A stretch of 64,000 nucleotides of DNA from Gonocerus acuteangulatus (GCA_946811695.1 OX328124.1:56488603-56552602); one strand, 5' to 3'; shown: positions 44,431 to 57,197, counted from the first letter of the stretch. Translations and numbers: made by a program. Notes: generated by a model from the sequence alone, not told the origin.

Positions 44431-47090
44431 ATGTCGAATAAAACAAGTCTTCAAAGTACAAAATTTTATAAGACTGAAATTCATCGATCGAAAAACGTTA
44501 GAAACACGGGTAGTGACAGTCCAAATTATGCGTTGTGTGTTAGAAAATCTTCATTTTTCTATAGAAGGAAGCGAGTGGTTAATACTGTAATGAATGCTGA
44601 CAGTCCCAAACGCTGCTCAATCAAAGCCGAATCAATTCTCAATCACTTTCAGTCGATTTTCGGGCATGAAAATAATAATATACGAGACAAATATGATGAC
44701 GTATCAAAGAACCCGAACATTAATACAATTGATATTAAATCCATGCACCGAGCTATCAAGACTACTTCACTTGATTCCTCTGCAGGACCTGACGGGGTGC
44801 TTATTAAAACAATTAAATTCTTAATGTGGCTCACGTTTTAAAAGATATCGCCAACATTTTACATTTGACTTCTTACGTTCCGGAAGCCTCCAGACAGGGT
44901 AGAACTATTTTAATTTATAAAGGAAAAGGACCTGTCACCGAGATGGCATCATGGCGTCCAATAACCGTGTATTAAATAGCAAGACGCCTCATTGAAAAAG
45001 TTTTAGACATTGAATTGAGGAAGCAAATTAATTTCCACCCTAGCCAACGCGGTTTCATTAAAGGTCTGCCTGGATGTCACGTAAATACACGCATCATTGA
45101 ACCCATATTGCTTAAATAAAGAAGATGGTGTATTAACATTTCTTGACGTCACAGGTGCCTTTGACAAAGTTGGCCACGAACATGTCTTGAAAACGTTATC
45201 ATCGAAAGGCGTATCAAGCGATCTCTCGGGTGCTATGTCTGCATTAGTATGTAATAACAGAATACAAATAATGGCTTGACCGAATCGAACAGACTTTATC
45301 GAAGTGAAGCGAGGTGTACCGCAGGGTGGGCATTTGTCTCCAACTTTATTTATATTGGCCATTGACCATGTATATCGAGAAGTCTGTGATCCCGATTTCG
45401 CAAACACATTAGGTTACAGACTTATTGAAAATCAAAATCCCGTTATTCTCACAGGATTTGCAGATGACCAAGTAGTAACGTCTCGGGATGTAGATTCAGG
45501 TTTAAGAATAGTTAATGTTGTCACCAGGATATTCAGGGAGATTGGACTTAAATCAATGCAAAGAAGAGCTCTGCAATTATTATTGAAAAAGGAAAATTAG
45601 TGAAGGGGAAGCTATTGCTACAAATTATACAATTAAATATCTTGGATGCGATTTTTCCAATGAGATGATAATTAATGAAAAGGCATTACGACAGGTCAAT
45701 GAAAACATGACAAAATTGACCACAACAAGCCTAACTGACCAAAAGCTCAATGTCATAAATTAGTACCTTTTCCCTTCTCTGATTAATCCACTCCAAACAG
45801 CTCCTTTAATACAATTGAACCCAACCATTCTGGAAGGAGTTGATATTATAATAAGGCGGAGTGTTAAAGCGATGCTTGGTTTGCCGGCTAACAGTAGCAT
45901 TGCCATGTTCTATGCGCCAAGACGTTACCGAGGCCTGGGACTATTGCGCTGTCTTTGAGAAGCACCACTTCAACACGGGTCCATTGCCCAGAAGCTAAAT
46001 CAAGTGTAGGATGAACAGTTTCAGCCAATATTCGACTACAAGAAGGAGTCATCTGAATGTGCCAGCAGACTGAATATTGACATTGCCGAACTTGCTGAGG
46101 AGCAAAATATTAAAATAATAAGGCGATCCTTACGGGAAAAATCCTTTGAAGAATGGGCTCGCTCTAAATGGTAAGGTATTGGAGTGATGCATTTCAAAGA
46201 TTGTCCCAGAGCCAACAAGTTCGTTTATCATAAAGAGAGTCTGTCCGGCTCTGAGTGGACAAATGCCCTAAAACTCAATATCAATTATGCGCCATTGAGA
46301 GGAGTTCCTAGTGTTATGGGAGCATCCTGTTGGACCCCTCTGTCGTAAGTGCGGCAGAGAGACTGAAACACCAGCACACGTGCTTGGGAAATGTCCTAAG
46401 AGCATGCTTCTTGTCACTAGGCGTCACCATAACCTCAAACACAATATCATTGCTCTCCTTCAAGAAAAAGGCTTCCAATGCCATGAAGAAGTCTATGGTG
46501 TGGATGAAGATGGCTCTTCGAGGTATGCTGACATCATAGCTTTTCACAAAAAATCAAAAGCAGCATATATAATTGACCCTACCATTAGGTATTAAACAAA
46601 TGATCCGATGCAGGCAGAGTCAATTGACTCGGGAAAAAAGGCCATCTATTTCAAATTTATAAAGACGTACGAAGAAAAATTTCATGAAGCGTATGGAAGA
46701 AGAGATTACATTGTACAAGGGCTTTGGTTCGGTACAAGAGGAACAATCCCTAAAGCCACTAGTGACTTCCTGGAAACCCTTGGACTCGACACGAACAAGC
46801 TAGCTAGCCTCGCGGAATCAATTCTTATTGATTCCCTGGGGATCCTCAGCTATCACATTTATGGGAGCTGAACAGCTGCTAATCATTCTTTCGGAGATCA
46901 TTATGTTTTGCAAAATTTCTAGCAAATTTGATACAAACAAAAATTTACCCTCCTTAAAAATTAACTTACAAAATTACATCGAAAGATAGAAAGATAGAAG
47001 TCTTTTTCTTTCCCTCCATATTGTAAAATAAATTAACTAACACCCCTAAAATTAATAAAATGCATTTTCGAAAGAATGATTAGCAGGCTG
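44431..47090 (+). pseudogene. Decayed R2-like LINE (RT plus restriction-like endonuclease)
   Basis: Broken by several stops and frameshifts. In order: a linker (SLDSSAGPDGVLIKTIKF) near 44775, WRPITV near 44955, DVTGAFDKVGHEHVLK (45145), GVPQGGHLSPTLFILAIDHV (45310), the catalytic FADD-type GFADDQVVTS (45460), then a C-terminal CRKCGRETETPAHVLGKC knuckle (46345) and a restriction-like endonuclease segment (RRHHNLKHN, SSRYADIIAF, AYIIDPTIRYE at 46430-46590). The last frame ends SYHIYGS at 46871. A CCHC-type finger plus endonuclease after the RT is diagnostic of the R2/R4/NeSL group; the exact clade is uncertain. 5' truncated, with no N-terminal zinc fingers seen. Confidence 0.85.
46878..47084 (+). 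repeat. Perfect 16-bp inverted repeat in R2-like 3' region
   Basis: GCTAATCATTCTTTCG (46878-46893) is exactly inverted at 47069-47084, and with one bulge the pairing extends to CAGC(C)TGCTAAT. It begins 7 bp after the last stop codon, so it may fold the 3' UTR. Confidence 0.75.
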
Positions 47091-47094
47091 TCTA

Positions 47095-48847
47095 TATATC
47101 AACTCAATTTATTTGAGCAGCATTCTTTATTTACCACAAATAAAGTTTTTCTTCTGTCTTCTTCTTTTGAAAAATGTTTTAACCGTGATAAAACAACAAG
47201 TAACATTCTTTGCTAATTTCAGTGTTTTACAATTCTAATGACCTCGTGTGTATTATACTTCTCATTAAAAAAAAAAAAAAGATGCTCATAATTGAGCCAA
47301 TACAAAATAAATTCTACGGAGAAGAATTATTATTATTATATAAAGAGAAATTAATTTAGTTTTTTTCAGTGAAAACGGGGTTTATAGTTTTTTTTAGACA
47401 ATCATTTCTTCTTACCTACCTTTTAATTGGTTCTGAAAAATGAAACAATTAACACAACATAATTGGTCTATATGATTTAGTTTATCTATTCTGTCGACTT
47501 ATGATGGGGACATATTAGAGAATGATGTTTTGATACACTAATGCTCATAATGTTTGTAGATTGAGCTATATAGTGCTGTCAATTCCTTTTGCTTGATTGG
47601 CTAATTGGGATTTGTTGCATAATTAAATTCCTGACCTCATTCTGTGTCGAGCTCTCTCAATCATTTGCCCAGAAAACACTAATCATTGGATTCTCAATCG
47701 ATTTCCATCAATAGTCTTAATAAATTATTCACATCCTTTCTGTTAGTTTGTTGCCCCTTGGTGGAATTTTGTTCCATCTTTGCAACTTAAAGATGTTACA
47801 TATATCTGAAATTATTATTGAATTTATTAAGCAATTTACGCTGAGTTAAAGGTTTATACATATCGCAATATTTTTTCTAAAGTGACTGCTTCTGAAGCTA
47901 GGTACATTAAGTTTTGATGGTTAATAAAAAGATATTTGTCATGTCTTTCACAGTCATAACTATGACGGTGTGAATAAAACAAATTTTTGAGTTACGTCAC
48001 TTTAGAAATACTAGTGCGATAATATACAGAAAGAAGGTACATTTCACAGTAAGTTTTAAATTATCGGCTTTTCTTGAAAAGTTTTTTTTTATATATAAAG
48101 TACTATTTTAACTTGCTCTTCAGTTACTTCGGCCTTGTCAGGATCTTTAACAGTTTCAGATTAACTGCTTATTTTGTTTTTCCTACAAACAAAGTTTTCT
48201 GTAGAGTTTCGTCTACTTAATCTATAAATATCTATCGTAATAATGATTTGTATTGAATTCAAGAACTGCCCCGTCTTGCAAATGCAGAGCGACTGCTGCT
48301 GCCGGAAGCTAAGTGGCTGGATAAGCAGCGAAAACAAAATTTAATTTGAATCACTCAGCAAGTTTTTCTTTTTTTGTAAGTTGGTCTTTGATATTCCAAT
48401 GTAGAAGAAAGGAAATTCATATTTAAAGCAAACCTTCGCTGGATACTTTGGGTTTACGATAAGACTACCTTGTTTCAAGCAATCTAGATGTAATTAATCA
48501 CGGAAAAAACTAATAAAGTTGCAGGTTACGGATTATTACCGCCAGAGTTGGGTGTGATTTTCAACTGTAATTGTTGTAAGGTAAACGTATAAGAGTATTC
48601 AGGAAAGGACAAATGGAATATCTGTACTAATCTACGGTCCCGAGTATGATATTTCTGGTCTATGAAAACAAGGAAGCCATTTCTAAGTATGCCATGTTGA
48701 AGCAACTCACGAAGTTCGGAAGTCTAGATTCATTCAAAACACATTCTTTAAAATCAGGGAAAAAGAGTATAGGGGGATCCTATTCCTTTGCAGGAAATCT
48801 TTAAAAGAACCGTCTATGTAATATATACCTGCATCCTAAGTACGTAG
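47095..48847. other. Intron stretch, mostly unrecognised
   Basis: 47947-48025 is the relative of 30218-30292. The rest is AT-rich without ORFs, exons or clear repeats. Confidence 0.5.
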
Positions 48848-50120
48848 TAAGGTCCATAAGTTTCCGGCCTGTCCTGCTTCCCCTCCTTCAAACGTGCCGG
48901 GACCTGCACGCCTATGCAGATCCATGCCTGCTCACTCCATACCCATCGCCCGCACTTCCTCAGTCTTGTCAGTCAGTGTCCAGCCTTGAAGGAAACTCCC
49001 CATTTTTACAATGTTCAAACTCGAGCACCGTGCGGTAATTAAATTCTTTTGTAAAGAGGGTCTTACTCCTGCGCAAATTAAAGAGCGCTTGGATTGTGTA
49101 TACGGGCAGTCCTCTCCCTCGTATTCCACAGTGAAAGAATGGACAAAATTATTTAAGTTAGGGAGAGAAAGTCTAGAAGATGACCCACGTCCCGGTCGCC
49201 CATTGGAAGCTGTCACTTCTGAAACAATCCAACTTGTGGAATCTGAATTGCTGTCTGACCGGCGACTAAAAACCAAGGAAATAGCAGTGAGGTTAGGGCT
49301 TTCAAAAACAAGTGTTTTGAGGATCATCAAAGAACATTTCATATGAACAAGGTTAGTGCAAGATGGGTTCCAAAAATTCTTTCAGCTGCTCAAAAACAGG
49401 AACGAGTTCACTGCTGCAATGAATTTTTACGCGAGTATAATGCCGACCCAAGGAATTTTTTGGACTCAATTGTAACTGGGGATGAGACAATGGTTCTATA
49501 TTATGACCCACTCAGCAAAAGAGAGTCCGTGAAATGGAGAAGACCAGGAGAAGCGCCTCCTTTAAAGGCAAAAGTCACGCAGTCAACAAAAAAGGTAATG
49601 GCCACATTTTTTTGGGACTATAAAGGAATACTACTGACAGATTTTAAAGAAAGGATTACCGCAATGAATGGTGAGTATTATGCAGCCCTACTTCACCGGT
49701 TACGAGACGCCATTAAAGAGAAGAGGCGAGGGAAGTTAAGCAAAGGTGTCCGCCTCCTTCACGACAATGCCTCTGTCCACACAGCATTGATTTCCAAGGC
49801 CGCTGTGAAGGACTGTGGATTCCAAGAAATCTCTCATCCACCCTACAGCCCAGACTTGGCCCCTATCGATTTCTACCTTTTCTCAAAGTTAAAATCTGAC
49901 CTTCGTGGAAGGCGATTTAACAACAACGAAGAGATCCAAGCAGCAGTGGAAGAACATTTTTTTAACAAAGAAGAAAATTACTTTTTTCATGGTATAGAAA
50001 TGTTGCCAAAGCGTTGTATTAAGTGTGTTGAACTTAGAGGAGAATATATTGAAAAACAGTAAAACCAGTTTTTTTCTTTCACCTTTCCTTCTATCCCAGG
50101 CCGGAAACTTTTGGACCTTA
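48848..50120 (+). mobile_element. Mariner element, near full length
   Basis: The element at 48850-50118 (1269 bp) has inverted ends AGGTCCATAAGTTTCCGGCC / inverse of AGGTCCAAAAGTTTCCGGCC, flanked by TA on each side. Size, ends and TA duplication fit mariner. It contains one transposase interrupted by a single frameshift. The good state of the ends and frame suggests a young copy. Confidence 0.93.
49011..50062 (+). pseudogene. Mariner transposase (DD34D) with one frameshift
   Basis: Part 1 (49011-49346) is the paired helix-turn-helix half: LEHRAVIKFFCKEGLTPAQI, then SYSTVKEWTKLFK, DDPRPGRP and RLGLSKTSVLRIIKEHF. One base is missing near 49340. Part 2 (49343-50062) starts MNKVSARWVPKILSAAQK and carries VTGDET, LLHDNASVHT and SPDLAPIDFYLF. 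The second and third Asp are 34 residues apart, as in mariner. All three catalytic Asp are present, so the copy is disabled only by the frameshift. It ends CVELRGEYIEKQ. Confidence 0.93.
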
Positions 50121-50539
50121 CCTCGTACCAATGGAGAATATACAGACTTCAAGAACAAAACTCCACATCATGTAATGCGCTACAATGAGCTGTTGATTAG
50201 GAGGATATTGCCGATTTTAAAGATCCTGACCATCAAGGTGGTAGGAAGGAACAAGAAGCTCAGATGAACATTGGCGAAACAATTGGCCTTACTGTTCCAG
50301 TTTTTTTTTCTCGAACAAATACAAGGGCCATAGAATCTAAGCTGGTTTGAGTCCCTTTATTTGCAAATGGTCGTTAATCTCTAAAACTGTCACCTTAATG
50401 AAGATAAGATAACAATATGCCCGTCATCGCGTTTGATTACCTCATACGGTTTTTTCCAAAACATCCCCTCCCCTCCTTTCATGACTCCATGATGATAACA
50501 GTCTATGATTTAGAAAAATGTAACTGTAAAGCCTGATTA

Positions 50540-50710
50540 AAATTTGAAACAATTCAAGATAAATCGATTCTTTAAAAGATCGGCCCTTGGAGATCGATTC
50601 ATTGAAAGATGGGCCATGGAAATCAATTCTTTAAAAAAAATAGTCATTAGAGATCGATTCAAATAATCGAGACATCGTTAAAAAGATCGATTCAGATCGC
50701 CAATCTATAG
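50540..50710. repeat. Irregular GATCGATTC repeats
   Basis: Five imperfect copies of (A)GATCGATTC(T/A)TT(A)AAA(GAT) at irregular spacing. No coding sense. Confidence 0.6.
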
Positions 50711-50812
50711 AGTAAAATGTGACGACCAGAAGGATGAATTCTTTCATTAATTTCTTTTAATAACGATCAAAGATTATTTATATTTCTGATATAAGCTTCT
50801 TCAGTGCTCCCC

Positions 50813-50990
50813 CCGTGGTCTAGTGGCTAATGCCTTCGATTCTCATGTGGGAGATGGGAGTTCGAGTCTCCCTTGCTTTATTTTATCATTTTAGGACACA
50901 CCGAGAAGATTATTCACTTCATTATGGGTGTTTAGGAAGGGTGGTAAACAGTAGTAAATTGTTGCTGCTGAAGAAGAAGTTACAAAATTG
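50813..50990 (+). mobile_element. tRNA-like SINE, family A head with a different body
   Basis: The head CCCCGTGGTCTAGTGGCTAA and B box GAGTTCGAGTCTCC match family A. The body (GGACACACCGAGAAGATTAT, GGTGTTTAGGAAGGGTGGTA) differs, and the end is GCTGCTGAAGAAGAAG. Confidence 0.7.
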
Positions 50991-50999
50991 AAAACAGAC

Positions 51000-51680
51000 A
51001 TATCAATAAAGAATTTAAAGGGTTGGATTGTTCGTATGTTGAAGATACGAAACAATTTCTTTTGTATTTCCAGTGTGCAGCTAATAAATTACAATTTTTA
51101 ATTTACAAAAGCTCTTTAAAGAACAATCTGTTCTTATTATTAGCCCAAAGAAGTGTTTATTTCGTTGTGAAAATGTAAATTTCTAATTTAAAATGTAATA
51201 AATTGCCCGTGAGAATCTTCAATTAGCCTGTTGTGATTGTGCTGTACTCGACTGACTCTGAATAGATTTACTGCAACACATGCATGGCTGGATATTTGAC
51301 TGATTGCTAGCTATCCTTCAGCTTGAAACAGCTGCTGGCTGTTCAATATGAAACAAACCTTTGTGGTTGTTGTGGAAGCCGATGCCCGTTGCTCTTTTAC
51401 ATTCATTACTCTCTGGAGCATTCATCAAGGTTTCTGTAATTGTTTTCAAATGATGTTCTCGCTTATAAATGAAACTAAGGCTACTCTAGAAAATCATTTT
51501 AATTGAATTGAATAAGCGTTATTTGAAAAATACAAGTTTATTAAAAAGCCTTGGTATCCTAAATGACATATGCTGCCTTTATTTCACTCGGGGTCGTATC
51601 TCGGCATGACAGGCTGAATTGTGTTGCATAATGATTTAGACTTTTTGGGCTTTGTTCCTTCTTGCTTGTCGTGAGTGATA
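51000..51680. other. Intron stretch with nothing recognised
   Basis: AT-rich sequence without a supported exon, ORF or repeat. Confidence 0.5.
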
Positions 51681-51689
51681 AAATATATG

Positions 51690-52920
51690 ATGCATAGAGT
51701 AATAAATAAATGTATACACGTTTTTGGGAAAAGTAGAAAAATATTTGTTGAACAACACTTTTGTTCGGGTACTTAGAATTATGGGCTTCAGTTGAAATAA
51801 TTTCTGCATGTTTGAATTTCATTCGTATATTTTCCTTGTGTTGGGAAGTTGTGGTAAATGAAAGGTAACCATTCGAAAGTTTACTAAATTCTCTACAAAA
51901 ATGTTGTGAAGCAATTTTTGATAGGGCGGTCACATTGGGAGAAATAAGTGCTTAAAGCTTTGAAGTAGTTAGTTTCGTTTATTTGAACGGATCTTTTTTC
52001 CTGTTATTTTCTTGTTTGTAATTGTTTAGAGTAGGAAAATTTATTGATAAGTATAACTAAAAATTGAAAAATTCTTTGTTGTTGGAAATGGAGCTCTCTA
52101 TGCGGGATTCGAAGACGCCGTGTGAATATTTTCTGCAACTGTGTGGCTGTTGGTTTCTTTCTTAAGAACATTTTTTTTTTACCTCATTTTTTAATTTTTT
52201 TTTTTTTTTTTTGCATTGAATGAGTATTTATAATTTGGTATTGACTTATAGAGACTACCTTAAGCAGGCTACACACGGTTCAGGCAGGCCTGTCAGTTTG
52301 GCCTGAACAGTCCGCTGGAAATCCGGTCGCCTGAACATTCTTAACTGACAGACCGGCCGGAATATATACACGTTCAGGCGACCGGCTTTCAGGCGGACTA
52401 TTCAGGCTTAACTGACTGGCCTGCCTGACCGTGTGTAGCCTGCTATAGACCCTTAAAGGACTAGCATATGGCAGGGGTCAATAAACATTTCTCTATCCTC
52501 TTCTCTTGCTTCTGTTTTACCTGGAAATGGCCAAAATACCCTTCCATGCTTTAGTTGAGGGTTGAATATTTTTTTCTGTGTTTACTTGAGTTTATAATTG
52601 GTTGTTTTTTTGTTTTTTTTTTCAAATTACGTTTAACAGTAAAATTAATATTTTAGTAAAACAAGGTAAAAAAATAAGAATCATATTTGCATTGGATTCT
52701 TAGAGCGAAATTTGTGAAGTTGTAAGGAGTAATTTCCGCTTAGGATGTAGTCAGTTTCATTTTGTTGTACCAGGAATCTTGCTTCTCGATTTCCATTTAT
52801 TTTATAAAAGATCAAAACAAAATAATGACAGCTTTAATTTTTTTTCAAATGTCACAGTGATAATACCGGAATTGCGTTAAGATGACGCAGTTCCCTTCGA
52901 TATGGACTTTTGCTAAAACG
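51690..52920 (+). repeat. TAGCGCGG-family copy interrupted by a MITE
   Basis: Interior matches (GGGTACTTAGAATTATGGG, TTCAGTTGAAATAATTTCTG, GCGGTCACATTGGGAGAAAT) precede the MITE. The right end GGAATTGCGTTAAGATGACG and CAGTTCCC follow at about 52868-52895. Confidence 0.55.
52260..52447. mobile_element. 182-bp MITE, second copy of the AGCAGGCTACACAC family
   Basis: The element at 52263-52444 has inverted ends AGCAGGCTACACACGGTTCA. The flanks are TTA (left) and ATA (right, one change). Inner inverted copies of CAGGCGACCGG/CCGGTCGCCTG make it highly palindromic. Confidence 0.78.
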
Positions 52921-52929
52921 CTATTGTCT

Positions 52930-54400
52930 TCATCTACTACTGATTTTAAATTTTTTAAATTTTCTTTTTCATTTCTTTATTTACTTTAACTTTTCAAAGT
53001 TTTAATCTACATTTATTTATTTACTTTATATATTTGTAAATATTAATTATGATAAATTCATAAGGGTTTTGATTAGATCTACTCAATAATCAACATTGAA
53101 TGGAGCAAATCGTTTAGCGGAATCTGAAACACAAATAAATAATTAATGAATATAAATATTTTTTATATATTTCCGTGAATAAATAATTATAAATGAAAAA
53201 GAATTTCATTGTGAATCGTTTACTGAAAATAAAGATGGGCGTTAATATATTTAAAAAATAAAATAAAGTAAAACTACTAAAAGTTATCCTAAGGTATTTC
53301 CTGTATCATATTTCTTCTCATTTGATTAAAAACTTTATGAAATACTGGAATCCAATAGAGGATGATAAGAAAGCTCATTAAGGTTTTAGTATAAGAAGGA
53401 ATGACTGCTAAAGGACCGTATATTTTAACGACCATTCAGAACTCCTAAAGGGGTTTTGCTTTGACTTCTTTCCAGGTTATTTTAAGGGTAATCAAATAGG
53501 GGAAAACCCTCCGCTACTCTCGTTTGATATAAAGTTGTTCAATCAACTTCGAGAAGTGGTTGTTTCTCAAGCACTGATTTAGATATTATTCAGACTTCAT
53601 CATACTTACTCTTCGAATATCCTATTAAAATCCCTTTTCAGAATATTTATAAAAGTCTCTTGGATCTGTATAAATAAAATTAAAAAAAATATATTTATAA
53701 CAGGTGAAAATATGGTCTATCGGGAACTATTTTATTTATTTTTTATTAAATACATCTCAGTGACGAATGAGTTCAAAATTGAATAATTACTAGTCACCAC
53801 TATACCTTTTACTACTTTCTAAATCCTGCTAATCAAAACAAATCACAACTACGTAAACTGCAAGAAATTATATAAACAAAAAGAAACATACGAATAATTA
53901 TAATCAAATAATAATAAAAAAAAGCAGAAGAATGAGTCATTTACTAGTGTAGCGTCAAACGTTTCTTGAGAAATAGTCTTAATCGATGATTACAATTTAT
54001 TTATTTATTGCTGGTCCGCAACTAAGGCGATTAGCAAATTATTTAGTTTGTATGGTAATTTATTTTTATTTATTTTATTTGAATCTTGAGGTTCGCAACA
54101 TTGGCGACCAACTACTCATTTCATGTTACGTCAAAAATCAACAAAAAAAAAAAAAACAAAAAACAAACATCAAACGAATGGTAAATACATAAATTAGGAA
54201 CTTAAAGCTTAACAAAAACGTGAAAAAGAAGAAAGTAAGAAAAAAATTAATAATAGACAAAATAAAATTAAAGTAATAATTAGATGAAAAGATGAAATTT
54301 CGAAATATTCGTTGAGAAAGTCCAATGAACTATTTACAGCTTGGTGTATAACTGTGAGTTTTTTAAATATATGAGTAGTGTTTGGATGGGTGGGCTACCT
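52930..54400. other. AT-rich intron, nothing recognised
   Basis: Very AT-rich, with many homopolymer runs and no supported feature. Confidence 0.5.
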
Positions 54401-54404
54401 TCTG

Positions 54405-54600
54405 TCAGCAAGTCGTGGGGCATATTTAAGTTAATGAGTTGCCTGCAGTTTGTAAGTATATGTTTAACTGTCAGAGTCTCATTGCAGTATTTACAAGTTG
54501 GTCTGTCCTTTCTTTCTAGTAAGTACGAATGGGTATGTAGAGTGCGTCCAGTTTATATGGGAACGTCACCTTTGAAAAAAGTGGTAGTAATAATGAATAA
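54405..54600 (-). pseudogene. LINE ORF2 C-terminal fragment
   Basis: Minus-strand translation reads RTLHTHSYLLERKDRPTCKY then CNETLTVKHILTNCRQL. The TH-YLL-P-C-C-T-KHIL-C knuckle is the C-terminal end of non-LTR ORF2 proteins of the I/Jockey group. It is too diverged from the intact LINE at 6268-9975 to be a recent copy. Confidence 0.7.
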
Positions 54601-54719
54601 GTTAGAATATATAATAATAAAATGAAAAATTAAATATAATTTAGGAAAAGTTGAGAACAAATTTAAATAACAAGAATAGAAAATAGAAAAAAATAACGAA
54701 ATTTTCATATAACGTTACA

Positions 54720-54905
54720 ATTTGTGATATTTATGTGTAGTAAGCGTTAAAATATCTGATCCAAATAATGGCTACCGTCGTTAAAGAGTACTGTAAGGTC
54801 AGGGGGTATGTGTAATTCTTCTCTTTTTCGACAGTCGGTAAGTATCTATATATAACTTATAGTGAGCAGTTTGTTACAATGCCTACATATTAGTGCGTCT
54901 TGTTT
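54720..54905 (-). pseudogene. Second LINE ORF2 C-terminal fragment
   Basis: Minus-strand text reads CRHCNKLLTISYI, then ILTDCRKREELHIP and LFNDGSHYLDQIF, with stops. Same C-terminal knuckle type as 54405-54600, from a related but distinct copy. Confidence 0.55.
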
Positions 54906-55526
54906 AGTAATTTAAAGAAGAAGAAGAAGAAAATATGGAGTCAAGTTAAAACTAAAAAATTAAGTTTTATATACTTCTTTTTTTAAACTAGGCACAACTT
55001 AATAAATGTAAATAGATAAAATAAACCAAATTAAATGTTTAGAAATCTAATTTTAATTTGAACCACTTCAAAGTGGTGGTGTGAAAAATTCATTATTAAT
55101 TTATTGGAATCTTAAAAGAAAATGTAAAGGGAAATGTACAAAATAATCTAACATTTACCTTACCACCAATTCACGTTTTGACTCAAATTTTGTCGTCTAC
55201 ATCGGGTTTACTAAAAAGAAAATACGTAACTAATTTAATCCCCATAGCCGAGATTGAAATTCAAATTCAGAAATGGTTTATTTCTCTGAGGGTGATTGTT
55301 GACACATTTTTCAGTCTCATTGTGTGTGATTGCTGTTATTCGCTGCTGTGTACACATAATATTTTTTTTAATAACAACTCGTTCTAAATCGAGAATAACA
55401 ATTAGTAATTATAACCGAATGCAATCTGATATAAACTCATTGTATTGACAACCTGATTGTATAATCCCCTCAAATAACAATATATAATAATGCTATAATG
55501 ACCTTAATGTTGGCAAGTGATAAAAA

Positions 55527-55735
55527 TGGAGGCCCAGTGGCCGTGAGTGTTAAGGAGTGAGCACTTAACACTCCGTCCCAAAGGTTGTGGGTTCGATTCC
55601 CACTATGGGGTGGTGGGTTTTCTTTAGAAAAAAGAAAAGGCATCAGCCCTATCCTGGCTAGAAAAGGGTGGTAACCTATAGATAACCCGTCCCAAAATTC
55701 TAATAATAATAATGGACGTTTAAAATTTAAATAAA
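55527..55735 (+). mobile_element. SINE family C, best-preserved copy
   Basis: The head GGAGGCCCAGTGGCCGTGAG and B box GGGTTCGATTCCC are followed by AAAGGCATCAGCCCTATCCT, GGTAACCTATAGATAACCCG, a CGTCC/GGACG stem (55688-55692 with 55714-55718) and an AAATAAATA tail. It sits 125 bp before a host exon. Confidence 0.88.
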
Positions 55736-55860
55736 TAAGTGATAAAAATATTTATTATGGTATGAAACCTGTAGTTGATGAATGTAGAATGGACAGAATT
55801 AAAAATTATTTATTTAAAGATTTTTTTTTAAGTCCAGCGTCATATTTTTTTCTGTTTCAG

Positions 55861-56037
55861 GTATGGGCCGTCTCGGAGAAATCTTCCTTTGCTTCTCTAT
55901 CTTGTCGAATGGAAGGAAGATCCTGGATTGCGGTGCTCCTGGTAAAGATTCTCTCAACTGCGTCCACGGTCTGAGATTTATGTCTCTTGCATGGGTCATT
56001 ATGGTACATACCTATCTACAAATATTTGCAATTGCAG
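55861..56037 (+). CDS. NRF-6-like acyltransferase, exon (start of acyltransferase-3 domain)
   Basis: Acceptor TCTGTTTCAG, donor GTAACT at 56038. The product includes GEIFLCFSILSNGRKIL, then CVHGLRFMSLAWVIMVHTYL. The LxCFSxxxNxxK entry motif and the HGxRxxSxxWVxxxHT helix are hallmarks of nose-resistant-to-fluoxetine proteins and of the membrane acyltransferase-3 fold. The conserved His residues sit where the family's proposed catalytic His lies. The acyl donor and acceptor cannot be told from sequence. Confidence 0.93.
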
Positions 56038-56112
56038 GTAACTAATATTCTGAATAACATCTTGTTACGTCATTGGAAATTTAGAAAACTTTATGTACTT
56101 TAAAACATTATG

Positions 56113-56310
56113 GGAGGCCCGGTGGCCCCGAGAGAGCTATGTCGTGAGCGCTCCGTCTCTAAGGTCGTTTGTTCGATTCCTACATGAAATAATAGCTTTT
56201 ATTTTATAAAAATTAAAGGCATTTTTCCAATTTTGGCTGGAAAAAGATGGTGACCATTATTAACCCGTTAAAAATGTGTGTTCTGTACACGGGGACCTTA
56301 AAATTTAGAA
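56113..56310 (+). mobile_element. Old SINE family C copy
   Basis: GGGAGGCCCGGTGGCCCCGA head and TTTGTTCGATTCCT B box, with a diverged body (AAAGGCATTTTTCCAATTTT, AACCCGTTAAAAATG). Lies 76 bp after a host exon. Confidence 0.7.
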
Positions 56311-56589
56311 AAAATGAAAATATTCTTACAAGCTTTGCAAAGGTTTTTTAGAAAATAATTAGTGTATATTCATGAAACTCTTGAATGCATTTGATAATTT
56401 TGTTGCTGGATGTTAAATAATATGAATTAAAAAACTTACTAAAATTCAATCTGATATAGTTTTTGTGTACGGTTTCTGCAACGATAAAACAGGTCACCAT
56501 TTGATCTAAAAAAAAAAAAAAAACTTGGAGCGGTATGGTCCTTTTGGGGTCACTGATTACGATGAGCGGGTGGGCCAGTCTTCATCACA

Positions 56590-56900
56590 TCAGATTGAAG
56601 GTCATTTGGAGCTCAATTAGAAAAATAACCGTAGGAAAAATCTGAAAACATTCATGCGTTTGTTTTTGAGGTCCGTTAGTCCGAATAAGTAGTTTACTTG
56701 ACTTTTACGCTTTCTCCTAGAGGTCATTTGAAGATAAAATTGAGGATTAAAAACGTAGAAAAAATAAGAACAAATTCATACGCATATTTTTGAGGTCCCC
56801 GAGTGCAAATCCGTAGTTTGTTTGACATTTCCGCCTTTTCCTAGAGGCCTTTTGAAGGTCAAATAGAGAACAAAAACGTAGATGATCTGAAAAAATCATA
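56590..56900 (+). repeat. ~123-bp tandem repeat, about three units
   Basis: Units share GAAGGTCA(T/A)TTGAG, AACGTAGAAAAAAT, ATTCATACGCAT, TTTTTGAGGTCC, GTAGTTT(A/G) and CTAGAGG. Units are clearly diverged, so the array is old. Confidence 0.75.
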
Positions 56901-57197
56901 CATTATGTGGACGACAAGATATTAATAATTACTTCAAAAATAAAAACTTATTAGGGAGACTATGAGTATATAGGGAATGAATTTATATTAAAAAATTACA
57001 TTAGTAATGTAAAATATTGTGATTTATATTTACATATATTACTGAAATGTGCTTATTAAAACTACAGAAAATTAACAAATATAACAAACAGTTCAGATAT
57101 CCTTAAAAATTGTATTCTATTTTTTGTTTAAATTGCTACTATTGCTTTCATCGCCTTTTAGGGTAAAACAATAAATAATTATATTTTAATGTTTTAG

